NCBI GenBank assembly: GCA_030844895.1
Contig: CM061228.1
Span: 38,626,626 to 38,690,625, forward strand
Length of the DNA stretch: 64,000 nucleotides
Direction: 5' to 3'
Source of the DNA: Ambrosia x helenae
Taxonomy: Eukaryota > Streptophyta > Magnoliopsida > Asterales > Asteraceae
In this document: positions 46,008 to 57,212 of the stretch, piece by piece
Layout of the letters: every line of letters begins with the position of its first letter
Position numbering within the stretch: the first letter of the stretch is position 1
Notes under the pieces: model-generated
What the model was told of the DNA's origin: nothing
The model's input: only the letters and a program-made list of their open reading frames with translations
Databases searched by the model: none
Program-made: the position numbers and the translations under genes

Positions 46008-46454
46008 GGGCTTGTTTGGTAGCCTCTTAATGAGATTCTGAACCATTCAGCTCTGAATGGTTGATTCAGACTGTTTGTTTCATCCTAAAAAGGTTCTGAA
46101 TGGAATGATTAAGAGCTGAACCATTCAGACTTGGTGCATAGCTGAACCATTAAGCAATTAATCATTCAGAGCCTCTTAGGGGCTGTTTGGTAGCCTCTTA
46201 ATGACCATTCAGAGGCTACCTCTTAATGGTCCATAACCTCTGAATGATTAAGAGGTAACCTTAAGTCTGAATGGTTAAGAGGCAACCATTAAGATGCTAC
46301 ATCTTACCATTCATACTTAAGATTGCATCTTAACCATTAAGAGATTATGAACCATTCAGATGTAGCCTCTTAATGACCATTCAGAGGCTACCAAACAGCC
46401 TCTTAGCCATTCATATCTCTTAATGATTCAGCACTTAATCAACTAAACAGCCCC
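46008..46454. mobile_element. Tourist-like MITE (outer)
   Basis: Termini GGGCTTGTTTGGTAGCC and AACTAAACAGCCCC, bordered by TTT/TTA trinucleotides. The interior is built of CATTCAG/CTGAATG and CATTAAG/CTTAATG words. It holds a second copy of the family at 46179-46402. Confidence 0.65.
46179..46402. mobile_element. Tourist-like MITE (inner, nested)
   Basis: TIRs GGGGCTGTTTGGTAGCCTCT / AGAGGCTACCAAACAGCCTC with TTA on both sides (46176-46178, 46403-46405), as expected for PIF/Harbinger. TCTTA as a 5-bp duplication is an alternative reading. Confidence 0.72.
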
Positions 46455-46600
46455 TTAGTCATACAACTTTACTTGGCCAGTGTTTCCTTTTTATATAAAG
46501 TTGAGGTTGTGGACATTATAGGTTTGTATATGTATTCACTGTGTTTGTGTTCAAGTAATTCATTAATCATGTTAAGATAGTATATATGTTTTTAACTTAC

Positions 46601-47157
46601 TGTAAGGACAGAAAGGATTGAAGAAACCTCTTTTGCCAACCTTAGTCTAATTCATACTTCTGCCAAAATATTCTAAGTATGAAACTACTGAAGAAAGAAG
46701 ACACAAGTACTGAAGAAGGATTCAACAAGTACTGAAGAATAAAGATCAGAAGTTCTGAAGTCAAGCCAAACAAGTCTACTGAAGAACTACTGAAGGCAAA
46801 CTACTCATCAGTGGTTTGTCATTCATCAGCACTTGTAATAGAATCTTTCCACCGCCCTTATGTTTCAGTAGTTTATTAGTTTATTATTACTTTATCATTT
46901 TGTACAAGTTCCAAGACTACAGCTTGTTGTAGTATTGCTTTTGTGTAAAGTATTGAACAAGTTGTATGTATCTGTTCGTCTATAAATAGATGGGTTCATC
47001 CCACTATTTTAGATATCGATTTTAATAGAAAACTGAAATCCTTCAAAGCTTTTACTTGTTATTCCATTTCATTAACTGAGAATCTATTTGCTTATTTATT
47101 GTCATTTACATTCAATACTTAGATTCTCATTAACTGTCTTTAGTTTATAAACATCCA
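46601..47157 (+). repeat. Probable copia (SIRE-like) LTR remnant
   Basis: Begins TGTAAGGACAG and ends ACATCCA. It has repeated ACTGAAG words and a TATA box in CTATAAATAGATGGG (~46980), followed directly by a purine-rich GGGGGAG. No matching TSD was found, so the limits are approximate. Confidence 0.5.
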
Positions 47158-47587
47158 GGGGGAGTAATAACTCCTGTTGATAGTGCAACTTTATAACTTA
47201 TTCCGCTGTGCAAAACTGATTAAAACTTGCAAAACACACAAGTGTTCATAAGCAAGTAACTGACAAAGAGCATACTGATCCAACACTTACTATTACATAT
47301 ACGAAACAGTTAACTACATATATATCCACATATGTAGTCAGTTTGGTAATAATATAATTTTTTGTATTTTTATTGATGTTGCTAGAAATATTGATTACAA
47401 AGGTTGCTAAGCCGGTTAGATGTAACCTATGATTCTTAGACACGAGGTAAATCTCTAGCTGATAGGTGATAATTAATCATCACACCATGCACGCCTCTTA
47501 GATCGTTTTTATTATGTACTTTGAAATTGCCTAACATATGTTGATTACTAAAATAGATACTTAAATTATGTACGAGTAGAGAAAATA
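47158..47587. other. Intergenic, no gene seen
   Basis: No supported frame or repeat boundary. Confidence 0.5.
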
Positions 47588-47595
47588 GTCTCATG

Positions 47596-48094
47596 TAGGG
47601 GTGTTCAAAACAATCCGAATTTGAATCCGATAATCCAATTTTTGGATATAATCTGAAATTTTGGATTCGGATTCGGATCCCGATTTTGAAAATTTTTGGA
47701 TAATCGGATTATTCGAATCCAAATATTAAAAAAATATATAATATTATATACACTACATAACACAATCCTAAATCCCTAATCCTCCTAACCCTAAGTTCAT
47801 ACTCCTCCAATCCATAGCAGGCGCTCCCTCTTCTCTTCTCTATAACAGCCCCCGTACACCTCCTCTCCGACCTCCACAACCCCCGTCCACCAAACGGTAA
47901 GTTTCTTTTACATTTTTTTGTTCCAGTTTTGTTTATCCAACTTTGATTTTTGTTTCTTTAACAGGTTCACATTTTAGACATAAAGGAGAACGTTTTTTAT
48001 TATTTTTTATTTATTTTTTTTAAGTTTCAGATTATCTGTTGGATGATCCGAATCCGAATCCAGAATTCGGATTATCCGAATTTGAACAACCCTA
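47596..48094. mobile_element. Non-autonomous hAT element (GGATTCGGAT type)
   Basis: Termini TAGGGGTGTTCAAAACAATC and GAATTTGAACAACCCTA, with 8-bp duplications GTCTCATG (47588-47595) and GTCTCGTG (48095-48102), one mismatch. Subterminal arrays of AATCCGAATCCGA. No transposase. Confidence 0.9.
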
Positions 48095-48358
48095 GTCTCG
48101 TGACATGAAAAGTTACTATCCTACAATCTTTTTAGTTGATGACAGTTAGATCATTTTTATTTATCTTCAAAATGGATATTCACTGCTTACCAAATGATTG
48201 TTTTATTTGGTGTCACCTACGGTGATCGATTGTATATCTATAATAAAAATTGAACATGTATGTCATTCTTTAACATATGCTCACTTTACACATCAACATC
48301 ACCAATCATCATCATCATGACATTTCATTTGATATCAATTCGGTTGTTGTTTTTCCAG

Positions 48359-48448
48359 GTTTACATCGCAACGTTAAAATGTCTTGAGGAAGTGACAAAG
48401 TTGTACAAAGACTTCATTCGAGCAAAAGATGCACACGTAGAATTAGAA
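48359..48448 (+). other. Isolated 90-nt exon-like segment, unrecognised
   Basis: A polypyrimidine tract plus AG (48350-48358) precedes exactly 30 open codons (VYIATLKCLEEVTKLYKDFI, then RAKDAHVELE), followed by a GTAGGT donor. The helix-like, charged peptide looks like genuine protein. I do not recognise the family and see no neighbouring exons. It may be a captured or relic exon. Confidence 0.4.
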
Positions 48449-48836
48449 GTAGGTTTTATGAGTTATCTAGTGTTGATCCTTTAAAAAAAATTTCTGAAAA
48501 AAACGGCCTATTTCTTTTATGGTACACACATTTTATCACTTCATATTAGATTTGTCTATCCTGATAAGCTCCCAATGGATAAACTAGTTAATTAATTATA
48601 CTATGTATCAAAGTAAAGCAAAGATGAATAATTAATGGCAGTTTTCATAATTAATAGTTTTCTCAGGGGTACATGTGTCCTCATTGCAACGTGAAAGTTT
48701 TTTTTTGAATGGCAAATTACTTTATTTCATAACCAATATTTACAAAGTCATCTAATAGCAAGATGCTATGAAGATGTAATATCCTTTTGAAACCCAACCC
48801 ACATTGCAGTTCACCCAAGTTGATGGGTAATACAAA

Positions 48837-49939
48837 TTATATGTCAAAAGAGCACCACTTATTCCAATCCCTTGAAAAGACGGTTGATCTACTAGTTATC
48901 CAAAGGTGCGATTGTGCCTTAATCTCGCTTAATAGTTCGTCCAAGTTGAGTCTTTTGCCTTGAAAAACCTTCTTGTTTCTTCCATTCCATATTACCCAAC
49001 ATGTTGTGAGAATAATTGCATATATCGCTTCTTTCTTTGACCTTTTGAGACCGTTGACGTTGCTTGCTTCCAAGAGTTCTCTGAAGTTAAACGCGAAGTC
49101 GATGGTATGTGGCACCAGTCCGCGACCTTCTGCCAAATGTTTGCAGCCACGTAGCAATGAATTAAAAGATGTGCAACGTTTTCCTGATAATCGCCACATA
49201 AGCAACACATAGGAGATGAGTTGATGATCTTGCGCTTGATTAGGCCTTCCATGGTTGAGATCCGATCTTGTTTCGCACGCCACGCGAAAATATTAACCTT
49301 CTTTGGCACCAGCTTTGACTATTTGAAAGGAAAACAAGGAGCAACCGACTCCATTAACTTTCTGCGACACGAGGCTGCAAAATAGGAGCCGGAAGTGTCA
49401 GCCGCCCAGGTCCAAGAGTCCGTGTCAGCAGAAAACGCAGCAGCCAACAGCAGTTGTTGGCAGCTAATAAGTTCTTCGCGCTCGATATCCAACAGAGGTT
49501 GTCGCTTCCATTCCCAACCCACCACCCGAGAGGAACCCTGCAAAACCAAACGGGCTGCCACAGAGCAGCCCTTATCAGATTCTAAAGTGAATAAATTGGG
49601 GAATTTGTACCTGAGCGGGGTGCTTCCGAGCTAGCAGTCGAGCCAAAACCGAATGCGCAACCCATTACCAAGTATACCTTTGAATAAATCCTCAACCATT
49701 ATGTTCCTACTTTCGAAATCTTTCCCAACCTTTATAATTGAATTCCAAACCCCGGATATGGTCGACTTGATTGGTAAAAAGGCCCAAGATCGCTCATTGT
49801 GGTGGATGGATTGTATTACTTGTTTCCATAGGCTCGAATTTTCTGTTTTAAAATGCCACCACCATTTAAGGAGGAGGCTCATATTCATGTGTTGGAGCGA
49901 ACCTAAGCCTATTCCGCCTTTATTCTTGGGACCAATCAC
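48837..49939 (-). pseudogene. LINE ORF2 C-terminal region
   Basis: Broken frames continue the RT: LLLKWWWHF and SLWKQVIQSIH (49939-49631), a middle piece (49561-49319), and zf-RVT-like KVNIFAWRAKQDRI with CCLCGDYQENVAHLLIHC (49309-48992), then ILTTCWVIWNGRNKKVFQGK to the stop at 48837. At least three frame changes. Confidence 0.8.
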
Positions 49940-50021
49940 TCGTTCCCAAGAGATCCATGCAGTTTTATTCTTCTCATTCGAACCTCCCCAGAAGAATCCT
50001 CTTCTCAGCTTCTCAAGTTGA

Positions 50022-51515
50022 TCAATAACACATTTCGGCGCCCGAAAAAAGAGAGAAATGGTATATTGGTAGACTATCTAACACGGATTTGAGTAAAACC
50101 GTACGACCCCCAATGGATAGTGTCTTGGCTTTCCATTTGGATAGCCTTGAGTTGCAAGTATTGATGACATCCTTCCAATGTTTTGCTTGATTCATGTTAG
50201 CACCAATAGGGACCCCAAGATACTTGAAAGGAAAGCTACCTTTTGAAACATTTATACTATGAGCGACCTCTTCCACAGTTGATTCAGCCACTGAAATGCC
50301 GAATAGATTTGACTTTTGAAGGTTTATTTTCAGCCCCGAGATTAAATGGAAGCACCGAAAAAGTCGGATGACATTGGCAATTTTGTTCGGGTCCCATTCG
50401 CCAATCGCCACAACATCGTCCGTATACATAAGGTGTGAGATTGATGTGCCCATATTAGGAAGGGAGATGCCCTTAATGAAGTTTAAGGATTCGGCTTTTA
50501 GGAAGAAACAAGATAAGGCCTCCATTGCGATGATAAAAAGGAAGGGTGAGAGAGGATCACCCTGCCTTACACCTCGGTGACATTGAAATTCCCATGTTGG
50601 CGAGCCGTTAATAAGTACCGAGGCTCTTGCCGAACCAAGAATCCCTTTGATCCACATTCTCCACCTACTAGAAAAACCCATTTATGCCAAAACTTGAAGG
50701 ATAAAATCCCAATTGACCGTGTCAAGCGCTTTCTCCAAATCAACTTTGAGAAAATAAATGGGGAGCTTGAGTTTTTTGGCCCAAGAGTGGATCTCATTAA
50801 TAATGAGTGGGCCGTCCAAGATGTTACAGTGTGATAAGAAACCCGATTGATTAACCAAAATAATACTCTTCATAAACGGTTTGATCCTATTGGCGAGAAC
50901 TTTTGAGATGATCTTGGCGATGCTTCCAATAAGACTTATGGGGCGGTACTCGTTGAGAGACAACGGGTCATTGCATTTAGGGATGAGCACCAAAAACGAG
51001 GATGCACATCCTTGACTAATTTCCCCTGTTTCATAGAAATCGTCAAGGACTTTAACAATGTCATCTCGTAGAAGATCCCCAAAATGTTTAAAGAAGCTGA
51101 AGTTGAAGCCATCGGGTCCGGGTGCCTTGTCGCTATCACAGTCCCAGATAGCCGATTTAATTTCCTGAATTGTAAATCGTTGAGAAATGAGTGCGTCGGC
51201 CGCTGGGTCAATTTGCTTGATATTGGGGCAAGTGAAAGATGGTCGGTTATGTACAAACTCGCAATACTTGGTTGCAAAAAATCTCCTTGCTTCCCATTTC
51301 ATTTTGGTCGGATCATTAAGCCATTCCCCATTTGCAAGAAACCCGTTTATTCGCTTGCTATTGTTGTTATAATTCACCATGCCATGAAAGAAAGAGGTGT
51401 TTTCGTCCCCGTCTATCGCCCACTTTGTCCTAGATTTTTGCTTTAGGTCTTGGGACTCACTCGCCATTAGACTTGCCCATTCCATCTTCGCGTCACCCAA
51501 ATCTTTTTGTTCCAA
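50022..51515 (-). pseudogene. LINE reverse transcriptase
   Basis: Two frames. The first (51515-50682) has the linker WAIDGDENTSFFHG and RT motifs DKAPGPDGFNFSFFK, IPKCNDPLSLNEYRPISLIG and KVDLEKALDTVNWDF. After a stop at 50682 the second (50681-50022) has GVRQGDPLSPFLFI, the catalytic box YTDDVVA (YADD in most L1s), LKINLQKSNLFG and FPFKYLGVPIG. It would make LINE cDNA at nicked target DNA. The stop and the changed active-site neighbour suggest inactivity. Confidence 0.85.
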
Positions 51516-51778
51516 ATCAGATAGCGGTCTTTGTTCGGCGATCTCATCAAGGTATCTTTAAGTTCCACCGCCTTAGCTACCACGCACAACCACCACCACC
51601 CATCTCTCTCACGAATATCACATGACAAAGGGTACTTTTTTTGCGCCAGAAGAACCGTGGGTTTTAAAGTTTTTGTTAGATTTATTGAGATGGAAATAAA
51701 AATATATACATTGGACATCCTAAATCCTAATATATGAACTGGAATCTGTCTATACCGGGACGCTCCCAGGCATAAAAC

Positions 51779-52115
51779 CATGTGTAGTGGGGGTGAAAAA
51801 TATAACGCCCCCCTTTTTATTGGTACACGTGACAACTGAGTCAGCATGAGGGGTTTAATTCAAAATGGGGTATAATGGGGGCGTTATTTTGTTTTTATTT
51901 TTTAAATTAAAAAAATAATAAAAAAATAAGAAGATGAGAGAGGAGGAGAGAGAGAATGAGGTGTAGAAAGATGATTGGTTGGAGACTGTGATGTCCGGCG
52001 CTAAGATTAAAACGCCCTGACCCCTTTTGCTCCATAGCGCCCCCTATAATGTTGTTGGGGGCGTTATAGGGCGTGAAGTTCAAAAATCGCCCCGAATCGC
52101 GCTCCACTACACATG
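51779..52115. mobile_element. MITE with CATGTGTAGTGG termini
   Basis: Inverted ends CATGTGTAGTGG / CCACTACACATG, with mirrored GGGGCGTTATA motifs inside. No clean TSD beyond the palindromic CATG, so the superfamily is unassigned. Confidence 0.6.
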
Positions 52116-52150
52116 AAAGGCTTATACCAATATCTATATCTATATCTATA

Positions 52151-52653
52151 TCTATAATAAACCAAAACATTTTAATGACATGTCATAATATTATGCAATC
52201 TCTCTTTTGAGAGATGCCACATAGGATGTGATGTGGCAACTCTAGACTAATTAAAAAAAAAGAAATAAATATGGTTTAAATATTATTTAACATAATCTAT
52301 TAAATACCTAATCTACTAAATGTAAATATTAAAACTTTATTATTTTCTCTCTCATGTTTTCTCGCATAACTTTTAAATGTTAATATTTTTTATATACGAG
52401 ATTTTTTAAAGAAAAAAATTACACCAAATTAACAAGCGTTTTATTATCTTTTCAACGAGTACCATAGTGCTATATAAAAAAATGGAGAAAAAAAATGACT
52501 ATTTTTTTTGTAACCCGACAGGTATTGTGTCAGGTTTAGAATTAGTTTAAAAAAAATTGTGGGTTTTGGTCGGGCCTAGGATTAGGTGATACCCGACCCA
52601 ATTACCCTTTTTTTATAATAGAATATGATAACTTATGGCAGGGATTTGTTTAA

Positions 52654-52692
<39 letters not shown>

Positions 52693-52795
52693 TAATCATA
52701 TATTGGCAGATGCCATTTTTATAGTTTAGATACTTCTAATTTTATTTAGTTTACTTAGATTTTTTAAACCGAGACGTTTCCGGTGTATAAACTAG
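52151..52795 (+). mobile_element. Small non-autonomous Helitron
   Basis: TCTATAATAAACC after an A at the left; CTAG (52792-52795) before a T at the right. A short stem ACCG/CGGT lies ~10 nt before CTAG. Contains a (TAA)n tract (~52653-52692). The left end abuts ATATCT hexamer repeats, so its first base is slightly uncertain. It ends about 100 bp upstream of the F-box start codon. Confidence 0.68.
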
Positions 52796-52898
52796 TTTAA
52801 CTAGTTTAATAAGTAAAAGAAAATCAAGAATTCCTACTTCTTTCCTGTGTAGTTTAATATCATCAAGAAAACCCTCCCAAATTGTTATCGTCCATACA

Positions 52899-54064
52899 AT
52901 GGAAACCCTTGAAGAAGAAGAAGAAGAAGAACACCAACAATCGACTACTACGAGATTGGCTAAGAAGGTAAAGATTTTGGTCCCAACTGAACTCATCGAA
53001 GACATCCTCACAAGACTCCCAGTCAAATCCATACTCCGATTCAGATCTGTCTCGAAACAATGGCTGTCGCTCATCTCCAATCCATCATTCTCCAAACTCC
53101 ACTCCACCCGCACCGCCTTATGCATCTCTGCTTACGATGAATCCACTAACCAAGGCCATCTTTTTTCCGCCTCCTGTGACGGTGGTCCCTCACAATCGCC
53201 TCCGATAATAGGGTAGTCGAACATTTGAACGGCTTAGTGTTGTTTACTTCCGTTAGATGGTCTTGCGGTTTGTACTGGCACGCTTACGCTTTCGTTGTGA
53301 ACCCTAGCACGCATAAGCTTCTTAAACTCCCTGATCCTTCCCCCCACACAGATATAACTGGAAAGATTTATTACTTATTTGGCTTTGATGAGTCTGCAAA
53401 CCAACATAAGGTTTTCATGATCAGGGAACTTGATAATCATTCTTCTACTATATCTGAGATTTTGATTTTCTCTATGTCAACTTATTCATGGAGAAATATC
53501 GATGCCCAGCCTCCTATTGGCTTTACTTGGGATCGTTTGCTTTTCTACAACCCCAGTGTTTGTGTTAATAGTGTAATACATCTATTGGTTAGGGACTCTT
53601 TATCACAGACGTTTCAAATTTTGGCTTTTGACTTGACAACACAGATGTTTTCAGTAATCAACACTCCTCAAGTTGTTTCCAATTATTTTTTAGATACTTT
53701 CATCCTAAAAATCAATGGTTGTTTAGCATTTGTTTTTGCTGATTTTGGGCATGTGGTGGAAACCAATGAAATGAATATTTGGATATTACAAGACTATGAA
53801 AACTGTGTTTGGGTCAATGAAATTATTACATTCCCTGAGCCTTGGCTGGACTTAGGTCGCCCTTTACCCAAAGATTCTATTAATATGGACGAGATTATCT
53901 TTTGTTCAAGCAAGGCGGATGAGGATGCGAGGAGCTTTGTCTATGATAAGAAGAGTAGATGTTTTAAATCATTACAATTCACTTCGGGTCATCAATTTCC
54001 GGTGTCAACAACATTGCGGTTCAAGTCGATCAGGAGTTATGTTGAAAGCATGGTGCCCTTATAA
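52899..54064 (+). pseudogene. F-box/FBA gene with one apparent frameshift
   Basis: The ATG at 52899 opens METLEEEEEEEHQQ, then the F-box (VPTELIEDILTRLPVKSILR, then FRSVSKQWLSLI), residues ~29-70. This frame stops at 53214-53216. The F-box-associated domain continues in another phase (VVEHLNGLVLFTS, FVVNPSTHKLLKLPD, YYLFGFDES, STYSWRNID, FKSIRSYVESM) to the stop at 54064. Total is about 385 residues, the normal size. A single-base indel near 53195-53210 explains the break. The family acts as substrate receptor of SCF ubiquitin ligases. All else looks conserved, so either a very young pseudogene or a sequence error. Truncated paralogue at 11345-11629. Confidence 0.85.
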
Positions 54065-55098
54065 AGGATCAGACAAGAGTAGACTTGATGATTCCGTCGT
54101 ACATTGCAGTTCAGGTTGATGATTCTATTACTTGGAGTTCAGGTTTCACTTTGTTCAATGTATGTTTTTAGAAGTTTATGCTGCTAAACTGTGTTCTGGA
54201 AGTTTTCCAAAATGGATCTTGTGTCCCTTAACAAGTTTTCTTAAATATTAAACCAAACCCTTATTACTTGTGCTATGTTCTGTAAGGATTGTTTGAGATC
54301 TGTTCTACAAAAATCAGAATTATGCAGTGTAAAAGCGTAATTATAATACAACCAAACATCATCAGTGTAGTTTATTAAATGAGAAATATGCAGTTTAAAA
54401 GCTGAATTATAATACCAACCAGAAACATCCGTGTTGCTCATTTTTACTATCCATTTTTTCAAACAGAGTGGATGGAATTTTGTTTCCTAATTTAATTTAT
54501 TTTTAACTAGTTATATCTATATTAATAATCTTATTGATGTATGAGCAATCTTGATGTCAACGTTAACCCTCCCTAGTCTGTAGTGGTGGCCGGCCTTGAA
54601 CCATAAGTAAAAGGTCAAACGGACTAAAAGCCACCCAAAATATATTCAAACTAAATCACACTATGTTCTGAGCATAAATTCCTTTTCATCACTCACGGGT
54701 CCTTTCATCTTTTGGTGTGGAGTGTGGATTGCTGGGCGGGGTTTGGGTGTGTGAAAAGCTTTGTGAGATAATTGGGTTAAATTTTTTTTTTTTCCTACCA
54801 TTGGCATGGAATCCTTATGTCTTTGTTAATTAAGTTTAAACCTTTTATTTTGGGTGTTTAAGCCCGTCATTAGTCAGGTATTGGGACATAAGGAGATTGA
54901 GAGTAGTACTCTTAAACACTTGTTTAGTTGATAAGTTTCTCTTCAATTAGTAGGATTTTCCATTGTGTTGAATTTGTTATGGAGCATATGCATGGTCTAT
55001 TGACTTCCTAGCAACTTGAATGGTTGAAGGATTGGTGGTGGTTGATGACAGTGGGTATTAAGTGGAAAAATTTTAAGGCTATTTTCGTGTTTTTATTC
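54065..55098. other. 3' flank of the F-box gene
   Basis: No further gene. Tandem-like similarity between 54302-54355 and 54390-54440 (ATGCAGTKTAAAAGC). 55010-55098 is the left part of a segment repeated at 58125-58210. Confidence 0.5.
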
Positions 55099-55908
55099 CA
55101 AATTGTGGTCAAAATTCTTCTGTAGTGCGTAAGTTAGATCTTCCCAGAACATCGTTGGCTGGTCTGATGAAAACCACGAATACCAATCCAGTGCGTCCCC
55201 TTCCAGATGCATAGATGCTACATCCACCTTCTCGTCTTCAGGGATGGTGTAGTAACGAAAGTACTTTTCCGCCTTGAGAACCCACCCTCGCGGCCTCGCG
55301 GATGTCCCCCGCTGAATGTAGGGAAATCAATTTTGTTGTAGGGATGGAAGTGTCGGTTGCCACCATTCCAGGAGTTCTTACCTTCGTCAAACCTTCCTCC
55401 CCCACTGTTTGACTTCCCCTTCGATAAGGCGTGTGATTTGAGTGCTGCAACATCTTCCTTGAGTGACTCCATAGATTCGAGCCTGGCTGTTATAGCTGCT
55501 AACTGAACAGCAACGGGATCAGGTTTAGAATAGTTGGGTTCTGAGTTGTTTCTGGTTTGTGGTGCCATCTTTGATTAATTTCCTGGCCATGGAACCAATG
55601 ATAGAAACCAACAAGTTGGATGATTTGATTAAGTAGAAAAAACAAGCTAGGAAACAATACCCAATTCGAGAAAGGGCAACTCTCCAATACAAGACTCACA
55701 ATATTAATTCACTGAACAAGAAGGAAACTAAACATAATCTACTACTAATACTGCCACTAACAGCACTTACTAACTGCCCTGAAAACCTCCAGAAACTGTT
55801 CCTGCGCTAATTAATTTCCCGCTTGTTTTTGAGTGCCCTGAATCAACAGCTGGGCTTGGGTTTTTATCAGAGAGGGAGAGAGTCAACAATGTGGCAAAAT
55901 TCTAAAGC
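55099..55908 (-). mobile_element. Fragment of a Ty3/gypsy element (LTR part and Gag start)
   Basis: On the minus strand, an LTR-like stretch (right of ~55593, ending TTTCTATCA) is followed by TTGGTTCCATGGCCAGG, a possible primer site, then gag. The fragment stops within gag at about 55099. It interrupts host-like sequence that continues at 56285. Confidence 0.55.
55140..55568 (-). pseudogene. Gag N-terminal region of a gypsy element
   Basis: Starts MAPQTRNNSEPNYSKPDP, then a helical segment and KIDFPTFSGG. A shift near 55300 is followed in another frame by WVLKAEKYFRYYTIP and ASMHLEGDALDWYSWF, the conserved capsid start of plant gypsy Gag. The rest of gag and all of pol are absent. Confidence 0.8.
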
Positions 55909-55984
55909 TCGTTAAATTTCGTCATTTGGACGGTTAGAGAAAACCAACGATCAAATAAAATAATATCTCCAAACCAAAGTTTAA

Positions 55985-56285
55985 AATAACGGAAATGAGC
56001 CTTGAGGCGCTTTCCCTTCGCCTCATGAGGCGTAAGCTCGAGGCGGAATCAAAAAGTAAATAAAAAAATTATATATCTTATAAAAATAAACTAATTGACC
56101 CACAAAGTCTAAAACATCAAAAATAAAATAATTGACCCCAAAAGTCTTAAAGACTTCAACATTAAAAAAAAAAAAAAAAAAACACATCAAAAACACCCTA
56201 AACCCCTTGAGGAGCACATTTTTTAGCGCCTCACACTCGTTTTCTTTGCACCTCGCCTCGAGGCGCATGCCTAAAACATTTTTTA
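55985..56285. repeat. Probable MITE with AGGCGC-rich ends
   Basis: The left edge (CCTTGAGGCGCTTTCCC) and right edge (GCGCCTCGCCTCGAGGCGC nearby) are mirrored, with an AT-rich middle and an A19 tract near 56165. No TSD resolved. Confidence 0.45.
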
Positions 56286-56439
56286 AACCATGCAAACATA
56301 AGTCACTGGAACATGTCAAAAATTCTTGTGAGTTATGTTGTTTGGAAAGGTTGCTACTACTGGTAAAAAATTCTTGAATAGCTGGAAAGTCAAAGAAGGA
56401 TTGGAATTGTGAACGTTTCTAGTAGCCTATTGCTGAACT

Positions 56440-56745
56440 TGAATATGGTAACCGACATTTTGGATGATCCTGGCCCTAGAAAGTCCTCAACTTTTGATCT
56501 TGATCCTCCAAGTGTTGAAGTACCAGAATTACTTCCAGAAGCAAGTTTACATCTCTTCTCTCGCCCTTCTCACGATGCTTAAACATGGTAATTACAAGCT
56601 GTTATGGTTTGATTTTGCTAAGTTGTCTTTTTCTGCCATATTAAACAAAATTAGGCTTCAATAGATGGTTTTCTGTTTCTGTGTAGAACTGTAGGGAGAG
56701 CAGGAGCACCTATGGAAGTTATGGGATTGATGGCTTGGTGAACTC
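56440..56745 (+). pseudogene. Fragment of the 26S proteasome subunit RPN11 gene
   Basis: One exon encodes QVYISSLALLTMLKHG up to a GT donor (exon end 56587). A ~107-bp intron ends GTGTAGAACTGTAG (56694). The next exon reads GRAGAPMEVMGLM, then, after a one-base insertion, LGELVDEYS. This is the start of the MPN+ domain of RPN11/PSMD14, the deubiquitinase of the proteasome lid. The catalytic JAMM motif (H-x-H...D) lies further downstream in the family and is not present. Because the intron is kept, the copy arose from DNA and not from mRNA. Similarity fades after ~56745. Confidence 0.85.
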
Positions 56746-57026
56746 GTGGATGAGTATTCGCTATGCCGATTATGAAGTTGTTAATGCAAATCTTTGGCTC
56801 TTTGCTCCAAATCATCAATTTGGCATAATTGGCAAATATCTCTTGAAACAGGTCTTCCAGTCATAGGTGGCAACTTAGCTTCCATTTCCGTACTATGGGA
56901 TGTGATGACAAAGATACGTTAGTTTAGATGTGAGATTCATCTTATATTTATAATTAACTTTATGGTGTAATTATGATAGTCTTTTCTTGAATCAGATGGA
57001 TTGTTGCTTACTGAAGCTGACCGGAT

Positions 57027-57212
57027 CAGAGGCGAAGCATTTGTTGGGTCAGGGGTGGCCCTGGCTCCTCTGTTTTTTGGCGCAGTGGTATAAATTTACG
57101 ATTTTCGTAGGTAAATTGAGTCCGGGTTGAGTCCGGCCCGCCGATTTGCCACTACCGATCGAAAAAAATTGTGTCAGGCCTCTCCCGATTCAAAAACCAA
57201 GCTTCGCCACTG
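57027..57212. mobile_element. hAT-type MITE, CAGTGGCG family, copy 2
   Basis: Termini CAGAGGCGAAGC / GCTTCGCCACTG, with 8-bp duplications GACCGGAT (57019-57026) and GACTGGAT (57213-57220), one mismatch. 186 bp. Its interior differs from copies 1 and 3, so a more diverged member. Confidence 0.88.

Larger units (their letters stand above)
48698..51600 (-). mobile_element. 5'-truncated L1-type LINE
   Basis: On the minus strand, an RT and C-terminal region ends in a 3' UTR and an A tract (T run at 48698-48706). The endonuclease is absent: the element starts near 51600 within the endonuclease-RT linker, as in typical 5' truncation. Several frame changes. I found no clear TSD. Confidence 0.82.

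Noticed and set aside
51779..52115. CACTA transposon
   Set aside because: The CACTACA word is present but points inward-out (TGTAGTG left, CACTACA right), opposite to CACTA termini, and no 3-bp TSD was found.
55140..55568. Host gene with Gly/Arg-rich region
   Set aside because: The KIDFPTFSGG and LEGDALDWYSW motifs show it is gypsy Gag.
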